Source: Candidatus Syntrophosphaera thermopropionivorans (GTDB lineage: Bacteria > Cloacimonadota > Cloacimonadia > Cloacimonadales > Cloacimonadaceae). From it: 64,000 nt of DNA. How positions within the stretch are numbered: position 1 is the first letter of the stretch; every line of letters begins with the position of its first letter. Positions 28,405 to 37,491 of the stretch are shown here, piece after piece. A program made the translations under genes and the position numbers. Under the pieces are notes generated by a model that made no database searches, was not told the origin of the DNA, and worked only from the letters and a program-made list of their open reading frames with translations. Where the stretch lies: the NCBI RefSeq assembly GCF_004353895.1, contig NZ_SMOG01000003.1:37975-101974 (forward strand), given 5' to 3'.

Positions 28405-30624
28405 TTATCTCTTACGATAATTTGGATTATTGTGTCCTGAAGGATGATAACTTCCTTTCCTGTCATCACGTCTATTGGGTCTATCCTGCTTGGTTGAATT
28501 GTGGTTGGGTTCAGGATTACCATCTACTCCCTTCATGGTTAAGGATAGTTTCCCTTTTTCCATTCCGAGAGCTTTAACATGGACAATATCACCTAATTTA
28601 ACCATATCTTCTGGACTACCAATCCTGGATGTATGCATTTGCGATATGTGTACCATTCCCTCTTTAGTCCCTCCCAGAATCTTTACAAAGATCCCATAAG
28701 GTTCAATCCTTGTAACCTGTCCTTCAAATTCTTCTCCTATTTCTGGTTCCCTAATAATGCTTTTAATCAATTCTTTTGCTTTTCGGATAGATTCCTGATT
28801 GGGAGAAAGGATATGCACCCATCCATCATCTTCTATATTAATTTCCACGTGGCAAGCTTCAATGATAGATTTAATCATCTTTCCATTAGGACCAATTATT
28901 TCGCCAATTTTATCAACCGGGACTTGGAAAGCTTCTATACGTGGTGCTGTAGGTGCTAGTTCTTTTCTTGGTTCCGCTATGCACTCTTGCATTATATCCA
29001 GAATTTTTAAACGAGCATTATGAGCTTTATCCAGAGCTATTTTCATAATATCTTTGGTGATTCCCTCAATCTTAATGTCCATCTGCATAGCGGTTATACC
29101 ATCACGAGTGCCTGCGCATTTGAAATCCATATCTCCTAAGTGGTCTTCTAATCCCATAATATCGGTTAAGACCACATAGTTTTCTCCTTCCATAATTAAA
29201 CCATTGGCAATTCCTGCGACTGGAGCTTTAATGGGGACTCCTGCAGCCATTAGAGCCAGACAACCACTACAGATGGATGCTTGGGAAGAGGAACCATTTG
29301 ATTCCAGAGTATCGGTAACCACTCTCACAGTATAGGGAAAAATTTCCTTATCTGGCATAACTGCTATTAAAGCACGCTCCGCCAGATTGCCATGACCCAA
29401 TTCTCTACGACCTGGAGCTCCCATTTTACCAACTTCTCCCACACTAAAAGGAGGAAAATTGTAATGAAGATAGAATCTCTTCTTATACTCCGTTTCCAAT
29501 CCATCAACTATTTGCTCATCGCTACTACCACCGAGAGTAACTGTTCCTAAAGATTGAGTTTCTCCCCGGGTAAATAAAGCAGAACCGTGAACAATCGGTA
29601 ATACATCAATCTCACAGGTAACTTCCCGAATATCGTCTAAACTTCTACCATCAACTCTATGATGCTTATTGAGGATTGAATCGCGTACATAGCGTCTAAT
29701 CAGCTCTTCATAAGCAGCTTTATACCATTTTTCGTTCTGAGCATAGGTTTCTTCATTTTCTGCTTCTGCCTGATATTTTTCCAGCATTTCAGCTTCTGTG
29801 GTATCAAATGCATCCTGTCTTTCCTGTTTACCAAATAACATAGCCGCTTCAGCCACTCTACTGCCGTAATCAGCTTCTACCTTTGCCATTATCTCTTCTG
29901 GAATACTTTGTAAGACAACCTCTATTTTTTCCTTACCTGCTTCAGCAACAAAGTCATTCTGTAACGCACAGAGTTTTTTAATCTCTTCATGACCTGCATA
30001 TACAGCATCCAGCATCACTTCTTCACTCAGTTCTTTAGCTGCAGATTCAATCATAACCACAGAGGTTGCAGAACCTGCCACTGCCAAATTAAGTTGAGAA
30101 AGATTGTTTAGTTCATTCTGGGAAGGGTTTATGATAAACTGATTCTCAATATAACCTACGGTTACGCCAGCAATTGGTCCATGAAATGGGATATCGGAAA
30201 TCATTAAAGCTAAGGAAGCTCCAAAAACCCCAATTTCAGAAGGTTCATTCTCACCATCATAGGATAAAACATTAACCACTACATGGACGGGATTACGGAA
30301 TCCATCCGGGAAAAGAGGTCTTATACTCCTATCTATTAATCTAGCAGCAAGAGTTGCATCTGTAGTTGGTTTAGCTTCACGCTTGAAAAAACCACCTGGG
30401 ATTTTTCCACTGGCATACATTTTTTCTACATAATCCACGGTTAAAGGAAAGAAATCTTGCTCTTCAGACGGTTCTTTTCCCATTGTAGCTGTTACCAAGA
30501 TAGAGGTGTCACCATACCTAATGAAGACGCTACCGTTGGCTTGTTTTGCCATCCTGCCCGTTTCAATGTAAAGCCGACGACCACAAAATTCTAATTCCCT
30601 TTTAATAATATTAAAGTTATTCAT
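28405..30624 (-). CDS. pnp: Polyribonucleotide nucleotidyltransferase (PNPase)
   Basis: A phosphorolytic 3'-5' exoribonuclease of mRNA decay. The 739-residue protein has two RNase PH domains joined by an alpha-helical linker (second PH around 330-550, with GRRELGHGNLAERAL), a KH domain near 565-620 (IGEIIGPNGKMI), and an S1 domain near 628-695. The tail is rich in Asn, Arg and His. The start is placed at the ATG at 30624, preceded by AGGAG. A reading from 30708 would add 28 residues that overlap the leader hairpin. It follows rpsO, the classic rpsO-pnp arrangement. Confidence 0.96.
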   Translation of the reverse strand: MNNFNIIKRELEFCGRRLYIETGRMAKQANGSVFIRYGDTSILVTATMGKEPSEEQDFFPLTVDYVEKMYASGKIPGGFFKREAKPTTDATLAARLIDRSIRPLFPDGFRNPVHVVVNVLSYDGENEPSEIGVFGASLALMISDIPFHGPIAGVTVGYIENQFIINPSQNELNNLSQLNLAVAGSATSVVMIESAAKELSEEVMLDAVYAGHEEIKKLCALQNDFVAEAGKEKIEVVLQSIPEEIMAKVEADYGSRVAEAAMLFGKQERQDAFDTTEAEMLEKYQAEAENEETYAQNEKWYKAAYEELIRRYVRDSILNKHHRVDGRSLDDIREVTCEIDVLPIVHGSALFTRGETQSLGTVTLGGSSDEQIVDGLETEYKKRFYLHYNFPPFSVGEVGKMGAPGRRELGHGNLAERALIAVMPDKEIFPYTVRVVTDTLESNGSSSQASICSGCLALMAAGVPIKAPVAGIANGLIMEGENYVVLTDIMGLEDHLGDMDFKCAGTRDGITAMQMDIKIEGITKDIMKIALDKAHNARLKILDIMQECIAEPRKELAPTAPRIEAFQVPVDKIGEIIGPNGKMIKSIIEACHVEINIEDDGWVHILSPNQESIRKAKELIKSIIREPEIGEEFEGQVTRIEPYGIFVKILGGTKEGMVHISQMHTSRIGSPEDMVKLGDIVHVKALGMEKGKLSLTMKGVDGNPEPNHNSTKQDRPNRRDDRKGSYHPSGHNNPNYRKR

Positions 30625-30646
30625 TAACTTCTCCTCTTTATCATAT

Positions 30647-30718
30647 CCAAGGGAGAAGAAGCAATAGGCAGAAAGCGGTTTATATTCTGCTCTCAGCTTA
30701 TTGCTCAAACTCCCTCGG
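30647..30718 (-). promoter_or_regulatory. Large leader hairpin of pnp
   Basis: A 72-bp interrupted inverted repeat immediately upstream of the pnp SD. Paired blocks are CCAAGGGAG with CTCCCTCGG (30647-30655 / 30710-30718), AGCAATA with TTATTGCT, and GCAGAA with TTCTGC. In E. coli a long pnp leader hairpin cut by RNase III mediates autocontrol by PNPase. A similar role here is an inference from position and shape. Confidence 0.65.
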
Positions 30719-30764
30719 AATTTATTGCCTTTATTTTCCCTTATAAGATTATTTCAAGAAAGAA

Positions 30765-30797
30765 GGTGCCCGCAATGATTACTATATTGCGGGAACC
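30765..30797 (-). terminator. Hairpin after rpsO (terminator or attenuator)
   Basis: A perfect 8-bp stem CCCGCAAT (30769-30776) / ATTGCGGG (30786-30793) is extended by GGT/ACC past one mismatch. On the minus strand it is followed by CACCTTCTTTCTTG, a weak U-tract, so partial readthrough into pnp is likely. Confidence 0.55.
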
Positions 30798-30822
30798 CAC
30801 TTCGTAATATAGGGAGAGTTTA

Positions 30823-31092
30823 CTATTTTCTAAGATTTAGCGCCTTGATTAGTTCTCTATAACGAGCAATATCTTTCTTCTTTAAATAATCAAGTAAACG
30901 CCTTCTTTGCCCGATCAGTTTCAGAAGTCCACGACGAGTGCTGAAATCCTTTGGATGCTGCTTCAAATGCTCGGTTATATCATTTATTCTGCGAGTTAGA
31001 AGCGCAACCTGTACCTCTGGTGAACCTGTGTCTGATTCATGGAGTCTAAACTCTGCCATGATAGCCTTTTTGGCCTCAGGTGTTAAAGTCAT
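30823..31092 (-). CDS. rpsO: Ribosomal protein uS15
   Basis: An 89-residue 30S primary-binding protein that contacts 16S rRNA h20-h22. The full family pattern is present: [53 protein letters not shown] and the C-terminal [12 protein letters not shown]. Length is exact for the family. A strong SD (GGAGG) precedes the ATG. It is followed by a hairpin and then by pnp. Confidence 0.98.
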   Translation of the reverse strand: MTLTPEAKKAIMAEFRLHESDTGSPEVQVALLTRRINDITEHLKQHPKDFSTRRGLLKLIGQRRRLLDYLKKKDIARYRELIKALNLRK

Positions 31093-31172
31093 TTCATCCT
31101 CCAGATGAATTTTAATACAGACTTTTTTAGCTACTTTATTTGTCCAGCAATTTTTAATAAGTAGAAGATCTT

Positions 31173-31202
31173 ATAATAATACATATTATCTGATAAAGTC
31201 AA
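31173..31202 (-). promoter_or_regulatory. Putative promoter of rpsO
   Basis: On the minus strand TTGACT (31202-31197) and TATTAT (31178-31173) are separated by 18 bp. Transcription would start about 75 bp before the rpsO ATG. Confidence 0.45.
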
Positions 31203-31286
31203 AGAAAGAATGAAAAGAAGCACTCCGAAATGGTAAACAAGGATACAAAATTAGGGGATACAAATTAAAACCATACCCCCGTTAAT

Positions 31287-31901
31287 TCATACAGATAGGT
31301 CTATAATCTTAACATTCCATTTTATAACACAGATTTTTTGAGCAAGCTTCTTTCCTCCAACTTCAGGTTGAATTAGATAAATGCCCTGAGCTACCTGCTT
31401 ACCATTTTTATCCAAAGTATTCCACCTTAATTTACTATCAGGTTCTACCATATCTTCTTTTACAAGTTCACTTTTGAGATTATATACTTTAACCTTATAG
31501 CTGGATTTAGCGCCCTTTAATTCTATATTTACTAAATTAGTGGTAGGATTAGGATAAACTCTTAGCTGAACAGGAATAGACAGTGGGATGTTTCAATGCT
31601 TCTTTTTCTTTAATATAAAGAAATGGTACAAAAATGGTCTTCTTCAAAAGAACATAGACATCCTTAGTGATGATAATGTTTATTTTCCGCTCTGGAATCA
31701 CTTCTTGTAAAACCATATATTCATCCATCATAACTGTATAGACAGGACTTGGGGTTTTATAAAGATAGAGGTCAATATCATAGAGCGAAACATCTGCACC
31801 TGAGGGTTTAGTTATAATTTAAAAGCACCAAACAAATCATCTGCACTAAGAAAACCTATGCTTTGTAAAAGACATATTAGGAGAAGTAACCTCTTACTCA
31901 T
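31287..31901 (-). pseudogene. Frameshifted remnant of a secreted protein with a type IX C-terminal domain
   Basis: Three reading frames must be joined to read this gene. From ATG 31901 (GAAGGAAA upstream) comes a signal peptide (MSKRLLLLICLL...FLSA) and ~8 mature residues, ending in a stop near 31812. A second frame continues with ITKPSGADVSLYDIDLY and MMDEYMVLQE and runs to about KEALKHP. A third frame carries SIPVQLRVYPNPTTN, KVKVYNLKSEL, LRWNTLDKNGKQVAQGIYLIQ and stops at TGA 31289-31287. The last part is a typical type A sorting domain (YPNP start, G-I-Y near the end). The body between signal and sorting domain is only ~80 residues, so a large deletion is also likely. It probably encodes nothing functional now. 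Confidence 0.75.
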
Positions 31902-32042
31902 TATTTCCTTCTCAGTTTGATGATATTCTATAATTGGAACTCTCTTTTTCTTATATACTGCACAAAAATTATAATGCTGTCGTAAAGAATGCATAATTAC
32001 CATATCTACACCAGATTGTAGGAGGAGGTGAACAAAAAAAAA

Positions 32043-32089
32043 TTGACATAATCTTAGTCTCTGAATTAATGAACATATATTCATTAATT
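32043..32089 (+). promoter_or_regulatory. Promoter and SmtB/ArsR-type operator of the metal-efflux operon
   Basis: A perfect palindrome with 10-bp arms, AATTAATGAA (32064-32073) and TTCATTAATT (32080-32089), is separated by CATATA. It contains the canonical TGAACA-N4-TTCA core of SmtB/ArsR operators. A perfect -35 TTGACA lies at 32043-32048; with 17 bp spacing the -10 would be TTAATG (32066-32071), inside the operator. Binding of the repressor encoded at 32100 would block polymerase, and metal would release it. Confidence 0.8.
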
Positions 32090-32099
32090 AGAGGATTGT

Positions 32100-32459
32100 A
32101 TGTTAGCTAAGTGTAAGTGTAAGAATATATCTAAGACAAAATTGACAGAAATCATAGATGGTCTTCCTGAAGAGAACATTATAGACCAGCTTTGCGAATT
32201 CTTCAGGGTTTTTGGAGACAGCACCAGACTGAGAATATTGTATTTTCTTTCTTGTAATGAATTCTGCGTGGCTGATCTATCAACTTTAGTGGGAATGCAA
32301 CAATCTGCAGTTTCACATCAACTTCAGACTTTGAGACTTCATCGTCTGGTAAAATGTCGTAAAGAAGGGACTACATCTTACTATTCTCTGGATGATAGTC
32401 ATGTTCAAGAAATTTTTGGAATAGCTCTGAAGCATATTAATGAAGTTTTAATAAAATGA
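32100..32459 (+). CDS. SmtB/ArsR-family metal-sensing repressor
   Basis: A 119-residue winged-helix repressor. The DNA-binding core runs from FRVFGDSTRLRILYFL through EFCVADLSTLVGMQQSAVSHQLQTLR to the wing. The C-terminal helix has D-x-H-x10-H-x2-E (DSHVQEIFGIALKHINE), the alpha-5 Zn(II) site of SmtB/CzrA. The N-terminal CKCK pair and the Cys in EFCVADL could add an alpha-3N site as in CadC. Zn(II), perhaps also Cd(II)/Pb(II), is therefore the likely inducer. The gene sits directly behind a matching operator and overlaps the P-type ATPase by 4 bp (ATGA), so repressor and pump are co-translated. Confidence 0.92.
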   Translation: MLAKCKCKNISKTKLTEIIDGLPEENIIDQLCEFFRVFGDSTRLRILYFLSCNEFCVADLSTLVGMQQSAVSHQLQTLRLHRLVKCRKEGTTSYYSLDDSHVQEIFGIALKHINEVLIK

Positions 32460-34528
32460 CTACTAAAGAGTATGACATAGAGAATTTGCATTGTGCAGAA
32501 TGTGGCAGCAGGATTGAAGCCGGAATAGAGAAGTTACCCGAAGTGGAAAGTGCTAATCTCGATTATCAGAATAAAAGGCTTTCTATAAGGTATCACAAAG
32601 CGGTTGATGACCCTTTAGCCCGTCTTTATCAAGTTGCTGCTTCCATTGATCCTGGAGTGGTCTTCACTCTTCATCCCGTTAGTATGATCAATAAGCTATC
32701 TTCCTTATTCTGGGTATTTTTAGGAATAGGTGTAGGATTGCTCATAGCTACAGAATTTGTTCCTTCAACTTATCAACCTTGGTTAGGAATACTGGGTTGG
32801 TTTTTAGTAGGATATAGGGTTCTGGCACAAGCGTTAAAATCTCTCACGCAAAAAAAGGTATTTACTGAACATTTCCTGATGAGTTTAGCCACCATTGGAG
32901 CTCTTATTTTAGGTGAATATCTTGAAGCTGGTGCAGTGATGATTTTCTATGAGTTTGGCGAATGGTTAGAAGATAAAGCACTGGAACATTCTCGTCAAAT
33001 GGTAAAAAATAAACTTAATATAAAGACTGAAATTGCTCATTTACGAACGGAAGATGATATTCAGGATAAACCTTTATCTACTATATCAACTGGTGATGTT
33101 ATTGTCATCTATCCTGGTGAAAGAGTTCCTCTTGATGGCACCATTATAAAAGGTGAAAGCACCGTGGACACCTCTTCTTTAACTGGAGAAAGCGAACCTC
33201 TTTATGTGGGTGAGGGAACCGAGATTTATGCCGGTTTTTTAAATAATTCTGGAATGCTAGAACTTCAGGTAAAGAGTGTTGCCTCTGAGAGCACGATAAG
33301 TAGGATCCTGAATTTGATAGAAAATGCAGGAGCAGCCAAATCACCTCAAGAAAAATTTATTACCCGCTTTGCCAGAATTTACACTCCTGCTGTTGTAGCA
33401 GCAGCATTTTTAGTATTCCTTATACCAACTTTATTAGGTGCCGAAGCTGCAATCTGGTTTAAGCGTTCTTTGGTATTTCTAATTGTTTCCTGTCCTTGTG
33501 CTCTGGTTATTTCTATTCCTTTAACTTTTTTTATCAGCATTGGTATTGCTGCCAAAAAAGGAATAATAGTCAAGGGAAGTGGTTATCTGGATATATTAAG
33601 ACAGGTACGAACCATAGTTTTTGACAAGACAGGAACTCTCACGACTGGTGAAATGCAAATTGATAAAGTATATGTGAATGGTGATATTAATCCAGAAGTT
33701 TTATTAGAAGTTCTCTGGCTTTGCGAATACAATTCATCTCATCCCTTTTCTCGGGCAATTAAAAAAGCCTATCAGGGAAGTTTTGATAGTAAGCAGGTTA
33801 AAGCCTATTCTGAATTTCCCGGAAAAGGATTAATTCTTATTTATGGTCAAGACAGATTGGTGGCAGGGTCTGATGATTTCTTTGCTAATATGGGATTTCT
33901 GGATTTGATTAATCCACCTAATCAAAGTGTAGTACACTTAGCCAAAAATGGACTTTATCTCGGTTGTATAACCTTTTCCGATGAAGTTAAACCAGGAATG
34001 AAAGAGGCAATAGAAAAGCTGAAAAAACAAGGAATAAAGAAGACGGTGATGCTTTCTGGAGACAGAGCTCCTAAAGCTGAAAAAGTAGCAAAGGAACTTG
34101 GAATAGACGAGTTTTACGCCGAACTGCTTCCGGAAGAGAAACTGGCTAAACTGGAAGATATAATTAATAAAAATGAGGGAAAAACCGCCTTTGTAGGTGA
34201 CGGACTGAATGATGCTCCTGCACTTGCTCGTGCAGATGTGGGAATTGCTATGGGTGGAATCGGCAATCAAGCATCCATTGAAAGTGCTGATATTGTCCTA
34301 TTAAATGACCGTCCTCATCAATTGGTAGAAGCATTTACTATATCGCGCCAAACAGGCAATATGGTAATACAAAACATCGTTCTTGCTTTGGGAATAAAAG
34401 TATTAATTATGATTCTGGGGATTTTAGGAATAGCTGGACTCTGGGAAGCAGTTTTAGGAGATGTGGGTGTCACTATTTTAGTGATATTCAATTCCTTGCG
34501 ATTGCTAAGATACAAAGCCGATACTTGA
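32456..34528 (+). CDS. P1B-2-type heavy-metal ATPase (Zn/Cd/Pb exporter, ZntA/CadA-like)
   Basis: A 690-residue inner-membrane pump that exports divalent soft metals using ATP. It has one N-terminal HMA domain with CAEC (11-14), eight expected TM helices, and the TM6 CPC motif in VSCPCALV (~345-350). The phosphorylation site DKTGT is near 390, followed by the HP motif (SSHPFSRAI) and GDGLNDAP near 581. In the last two helices, Lys in GIKVLI and Asp in LGDVGVT match the Zn/Cd/Pb-specific pattern of ZntA and differ from Cu pumps. The 4-bp overlap with the sensor gene and the shared operator show metal-induced expression. Confidence 0.95.
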   Translation: MTTKEYDIENLHCAECGSRIEAGIEKLPEVESANLDYQNKRLSIRYHKAVDDPLARLYQVAASIDPGVVFTLHPVSMINKLSSLFWVFLGIGVGLLIATEFVPSTYQPWLGILGWFLVGYRVLAQALKSLTQKKVFTEHFLMSLATIGALILGEYLEAGAVMIFYEFGEWLEDKALEHSRQMVKNKLNIKTEIAHLRTEDDIQDKPLSTISTGDVIVIYPGERVPLDGTIIKGESTVDTSSLTGESEPLYVGEGTEIYAGFLNNSGMLELQVKSVASESTISRILNLIENAGAAKSPQEKFITRFARIYTPAVVAAAFLVFLIPTLLGAEAAIWFKRSLVFLIVSCPCALVISIPLTFFISIGIAAKKGIIVKGSGYLDILRQVRTIVFDKTGTLTTGEMQIDKVYVNGDINPEVLLEVLWLCEYNSSHPFSRAIKKAYQGSFDSKQVKAYSEFPGKGLILIYGQDRLVAGSDDFFANMGFLDLINPPNQSVVHLAKNGLYLGCITFSDEVKPGMKEAIEKLKKQGIKKTVMLSGDRAPKAEKVAKELGIDEFYAELLPEEKLAKLEDIINKNEGKTAFVGDGLNDAPALARADVGIAMGGIGNQASIESADIVLLNDRPHQLVEAFTISRQTGNMVIQNIVLALGIKVLIMILGILGIAGLWEAVLGDVGVTILVIFNSLRLLRYKADT

Positions 34529-34553
34529 CAAAAACATTTCTTTGTGATTAATG
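34525..34553 (+). promoter_or_regulatory. Putative promoter of thrS-kdsD
   Basis: TTGACA (34525-34530) overlaps the stop codon of the ATPase gene. After 17 bp the sequence is TTAATG (34548-34553), the same weak -10 and spacing as at the metal operon. It lies 54 bp before the thrS ATG. Confidence 0.4.
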
Positions 34554-34583
34554 GATTAAATAATGTAATAATCAGGAGTTGGA

Positions 34584-36488
34584 ATGCAGATAAAAATCAC
34601 CTTGCCAGACGGTTCAGAAAAAATATATGACCATCCTGTAACTGCGATACAGGTAGCAGAAGATTTAAGCCCCCGTTTAGCTGAAGAAGCGATTTGTGCG
34701 GAAGTAGATGGGAAACTCGTAGATTTGGATTATCTGATTGACCATAATGCACGGTTAACCATCCATACTTTTAAAACAAGAGAGGGAAAAGAAGTTTACT
34801 GGCATAGCACCGCTCATTTAATGGCTCAAGCCGTTAAGCAGCTATTTCCTCAAGTCAAGGTGGCAATTGGTCCAGCCATAGAACAGGGCTTCTATTATGA
34901 TTTTGATAAGGATGAACCCTTTACCGATGATGAGCTTCAACAGATTGAAGAAAGAATGATTATGCTCAGTAAAGAAAATCTTCCTTATACAAGACAGGAA
35001 TTAAGCAAAGAAGAAGCTAAAAAAATATTCAGTGAATTAGGTGAAAGTTATAAATTAGAACTACTGGAAGATATACCCGATACTGATACCATTAGCGTTT
35101 ACAGACAGGGTGATTTTATAGACCTGTGTAGAGGTCCACATCTACCTCATACTGGAAAAATAAAATTCGTAAAACTCCTTAAATCTTCCGGTGCTTACTG
35201 GCATGGTGATGAAAAAAATAAAATGCTTCAACGCATCTATGGTATCAGTTTCCCAACTGCCAAAGAACTGGATGATTACCTGGAATTTCTTAAACAAGCA
35301 GCTCTTAGAGACCACCGTAAATTAGGAAAGGACCTGGACCTTTTTTCTATAAATGAAGAGGTCGGACCTGGTTTGGTTCTCTGGCATCCCAATGGTGCTA
35401 TGATTAGACATCTCATTGAGTCTTACTGGAAAGAACAACACCTGCTAAATGGCTATAAATTTGTTTACACACCTCATATCGGAAAAGCCAGTTTATGGGA
35501 AACCAGTGGACATCTCGGTTTTTATAAAGAGAATATGTATTCAGCAATGGATATTGAAGGGCAGGATTATTATATTAAACCAATGAATTGTCCTTTCCAT
35601 ATCGCTATTTACAACACTAATCTACATAGTTATAGAGAGCTTCCCATCCGTCTTGCGGAACTGGGAACTGTCTATCGTTATGAAAGGTCTGGTGTTTTGC
35701 ATGGTCTGATGAGAGTTCGTGGATTTACACAGGATGATGCTCATATCATTTGTACTCCTGAACAACTTAATGAAGAAGTAGAAAAACTCATCGTCTTTGC
35801 TCTTGATATGCTCAAGCATTTTGGATTTAAAGAGTTTTTGATATATCTTAGCACTCGTCCAGAAGAGTGTGTTGGAGATTTTACTGATTGGTGTACTGCA
35901 ACGGAAAGCTTGCGCCAATCTCTGGATAAACTTGGATTGGAATATGAAGTAGATGAAGGTGGTGGTGCTTTTTATGGTCCTAAGATTGATATAAAAATCC
36001 GTGATGCTCTTGGAAGAGCCTGGCAATGTACTACCATCCAGTTTGATTTCAATGAACCTACCCGCTTTGATATGACCTATATTGGTGCGGATAATGCTCC
36101 TCATCGTCCTTTTATGATTCATCGTGCAATTCTGGGTTCTATAGAACGATTTTTTGCCACTTTACTGGAATATCATTCGGGAAATCTACCTCTATGGTTA
36201 TCACCTATACAATTAATAATTCTACCCATTACCGATAACCAACTGGATTATGCAAATAAACTAAAGGAACAATTTCTTCAAAAAGGCATTCGCTGTGAAG
36301 TGGATGCAAGAAATGAAAAGATAGGTTATAAAATCCGGGAAGCAGAAACAAAAAAGATTCCCTATATGTGCATTGTTGGAGCTAAAGAATTAGAAAACAA
36401 CATCTTAACTTTGCGTCGTCATCTATTGGGTGATTTGGGTGCAATGACCTTTGATGAAGCTCTCAATCGTTTCAGAGAAGAGCTCTAA
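34584..36488 (+). CDS. thrS: Threonyl-tRNA synthetase
   Basis: It charges tRNA-Thr. The 634-residue class II synthetase has an N-terminal TGS domain (1-62), the editing/SAD domain with HSTAHLMAQ near residue 73, and a catalytic core with motif 2 (YRYERSGVLHGLMRVRGFTQDDAH) and motif 3 (HRAILGSIERF). The zinc-binding Cys is in KPMNCPFH. The C-terminal anticodon-binding domain ends the protein. Length is typical. AGGAG stands five bases before the ATG. I see no leader structure that would point to autoregulation or a T-box. Confidence 0.97.
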   Translation: MQIKITLPDGSEKIYDHPVTAIQVAEDLSPRLAEEAICAEVDGKLVDLDYLIDHNARLTIHTFKTREGKEVYWHSTAHLMAQAVKQLFPQVKVAIGPAIEQGFYYDFDKDEPFTDDELQQIEERMIMLSKENLPYTRQELSKEEAKKIFSELGESYKLELLEDIPDTDTISVYRQGDFIDLCRGPHLPHTGKIKFVKLLKSSGAYWHGDEKNKMLQRIYGISFPTAKELDDYLEFLKQAALRDHRKLGKDLDLFSINEEVGPGLVLWHPNGAMIRHLIESYWKEQHLLNGYKFVYTPHIGKASLWETSGHLGFYKENMYSAMDIEGQDYYIKPMNCPFHIAIYNTNLHSYRELPIRLAELGTVYRYERSGVLHGLMRVRGFTQDDAHIICTPEQLNEEVEKLIVFALDMLKHFGFKEFLIYLSTRPEECVGDFTDWCTATESLRQSLDKLGLEYEVDEGGGAFYGPKIDIKIRDALGRAWQCTTIQFDFNEPTRFDMTYIGADNAPHRPFMIHRAILGSIERFFATLLEYHSGNLPLWLSPIQLIILPITDNQLDYANKLKEQFLQKGIRCEVDARNEKIGYKIREAETKKIPYMCIVGAKELENNILTLRRHLLGDLGAMTFDEALNRFREEL

Positions 36489-36520
36489 TCTTACTCTATT
36501 TTGTTCAGGAAAAATAGATT

Positions 36521-37489
36521 ATGTCTACTCTTGACCTTATCCGTGAGGAATTAAACCACGAAGCAGAAGCCATCAAAAAAGTAGCTGAACAGCTTAATCC
36601 AGAAGAAGTGGATAAAGCGTTTAATTTGCTAAGAAATTGTAAAGGCAAGGTAGTGCTTACCGGTATAGGGAAATCTGGAATTATAGCGAGAAAAATTTCT
36701 GCTACTCTTGCCAGTACAGGCACTACTTCCATATTTTTACATGCTGCAGAAGGAGTGCATGGTGACCTTGGAATGTTGCAGCCTGATGATGTGGTTATAG
36801 CTGTTTCCAATAGTGGCAACACTCAGGAATTACTTTCTATTATTCCTTACATTAAATATATTGGTATTCCCTTAATTGCCATTACTGGCAATCCACATTC
36901 ACCTTTAGCAGAGACCGCGGATGCAGTTCTGGATTGCAGTATCCCTCCTGAATATGAAGCTTTAGGGATGGTGCCTACTTCAAGCACTACCGCAGAACTT
37001 GCCTTAGGAGATGCACTGGCAATCCTGTTACTTAAGGATAAGGGATTCTCACTGGAGGATTTTGCGCGCTTTCATCCTGGAGGCAATATCGGAAGAAAAT
37101 TGCTTATCAAAGTTGATGAACTTATGCATACCGGAGATGAATTACCTCTAATTGGAGAAGAAGCCGCTATGAGTGATGCCATACTGGAAATGACCTCCAA
37201 AAAACTTGGATGCGTAGCTGTTGTTGATAAAGATAAGCATTTAACTGGCATTATCACTGATGGTGACCTTCGTCGTCAAATTCAGCAAAAACAGGATAAC
37301 TTACTGCAACATAAAGTTAAAGAGTGTATGACTCCAAATCCTAAGTGTGGTTATCCAGATCAGCTTGCTGCAGAAGCATTAAAACTGATGGAAGACCATA
37401 AGATTACTATGCTACCTATTGTAGATAATACTAATTCTCTGGTCGGAATGCTACATATGCATGACCTTATAGAAGCTGGAATATTATAA
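36521..37489 (+). CDS. kdsD: Arabinose-5-phosphate isomerase
   Basis: It converts ribulose-5-phosphate to arabinose-5-phosphate, the precursor of Kdo in LPS. The 322-residue protein has a SIS domain (~30-170: LTGIGKSGIIARKISATLASTGT, AVSNSGNTQELL, GMVPTSSTTAELALGDALA) and two CBS domains (~205-320). This is the KdsD/KpsF/GutQ architecture and length. It follows thrS by 32 bp and ends 2 bp from the convergent glmS stop. Its presence argues for a Kdo-containing outer membrane. Confidence 0.95.
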   Translation: MSTLDLIREELNHEAEAIKKVAEQLNPEEVDKAFNLLRNCKGKVVLTGIGKSGIIARKISATLASTGTTSIFLHAAEGVHGDLGMLQPDDVVIAVSNSGNTQELLSIIPYIKYIGIPLIAITGNPHSPLAETADAVLDCSIPPEYEALGMVPTSSTTAELALGDALAILLLKDKGFSLEDFARFHPGGNIGRKLLIKVDELMHTGDELPLIGEEAAMSDAILEMTSKKLGCVAVVDKDKHLTGIITDGDLRRQIQQKQDNLLQHKVKECMTPNPKCGYPDQLAAEALKLMEDHKITMLPIVDNTNSLVGMLHMHDLIEAGIL

Positions 37490-37491
37490 CT

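Noticed and set aside
31812..32084. A 90-residue open frame on the minus strand
   Set aside because: Only its last part, from the ATG at 31901, is real signal-peptide sequence of the pseudogene. The first 61 residues overlap the metal-operon promoter region and show no protein-like pattern.
35622..36122. A 166-residue open frame on the minus strand
   Set aside because: It lies wholly inside thrS, which has complete family motifs in its own frame. It is an antisense shadow.
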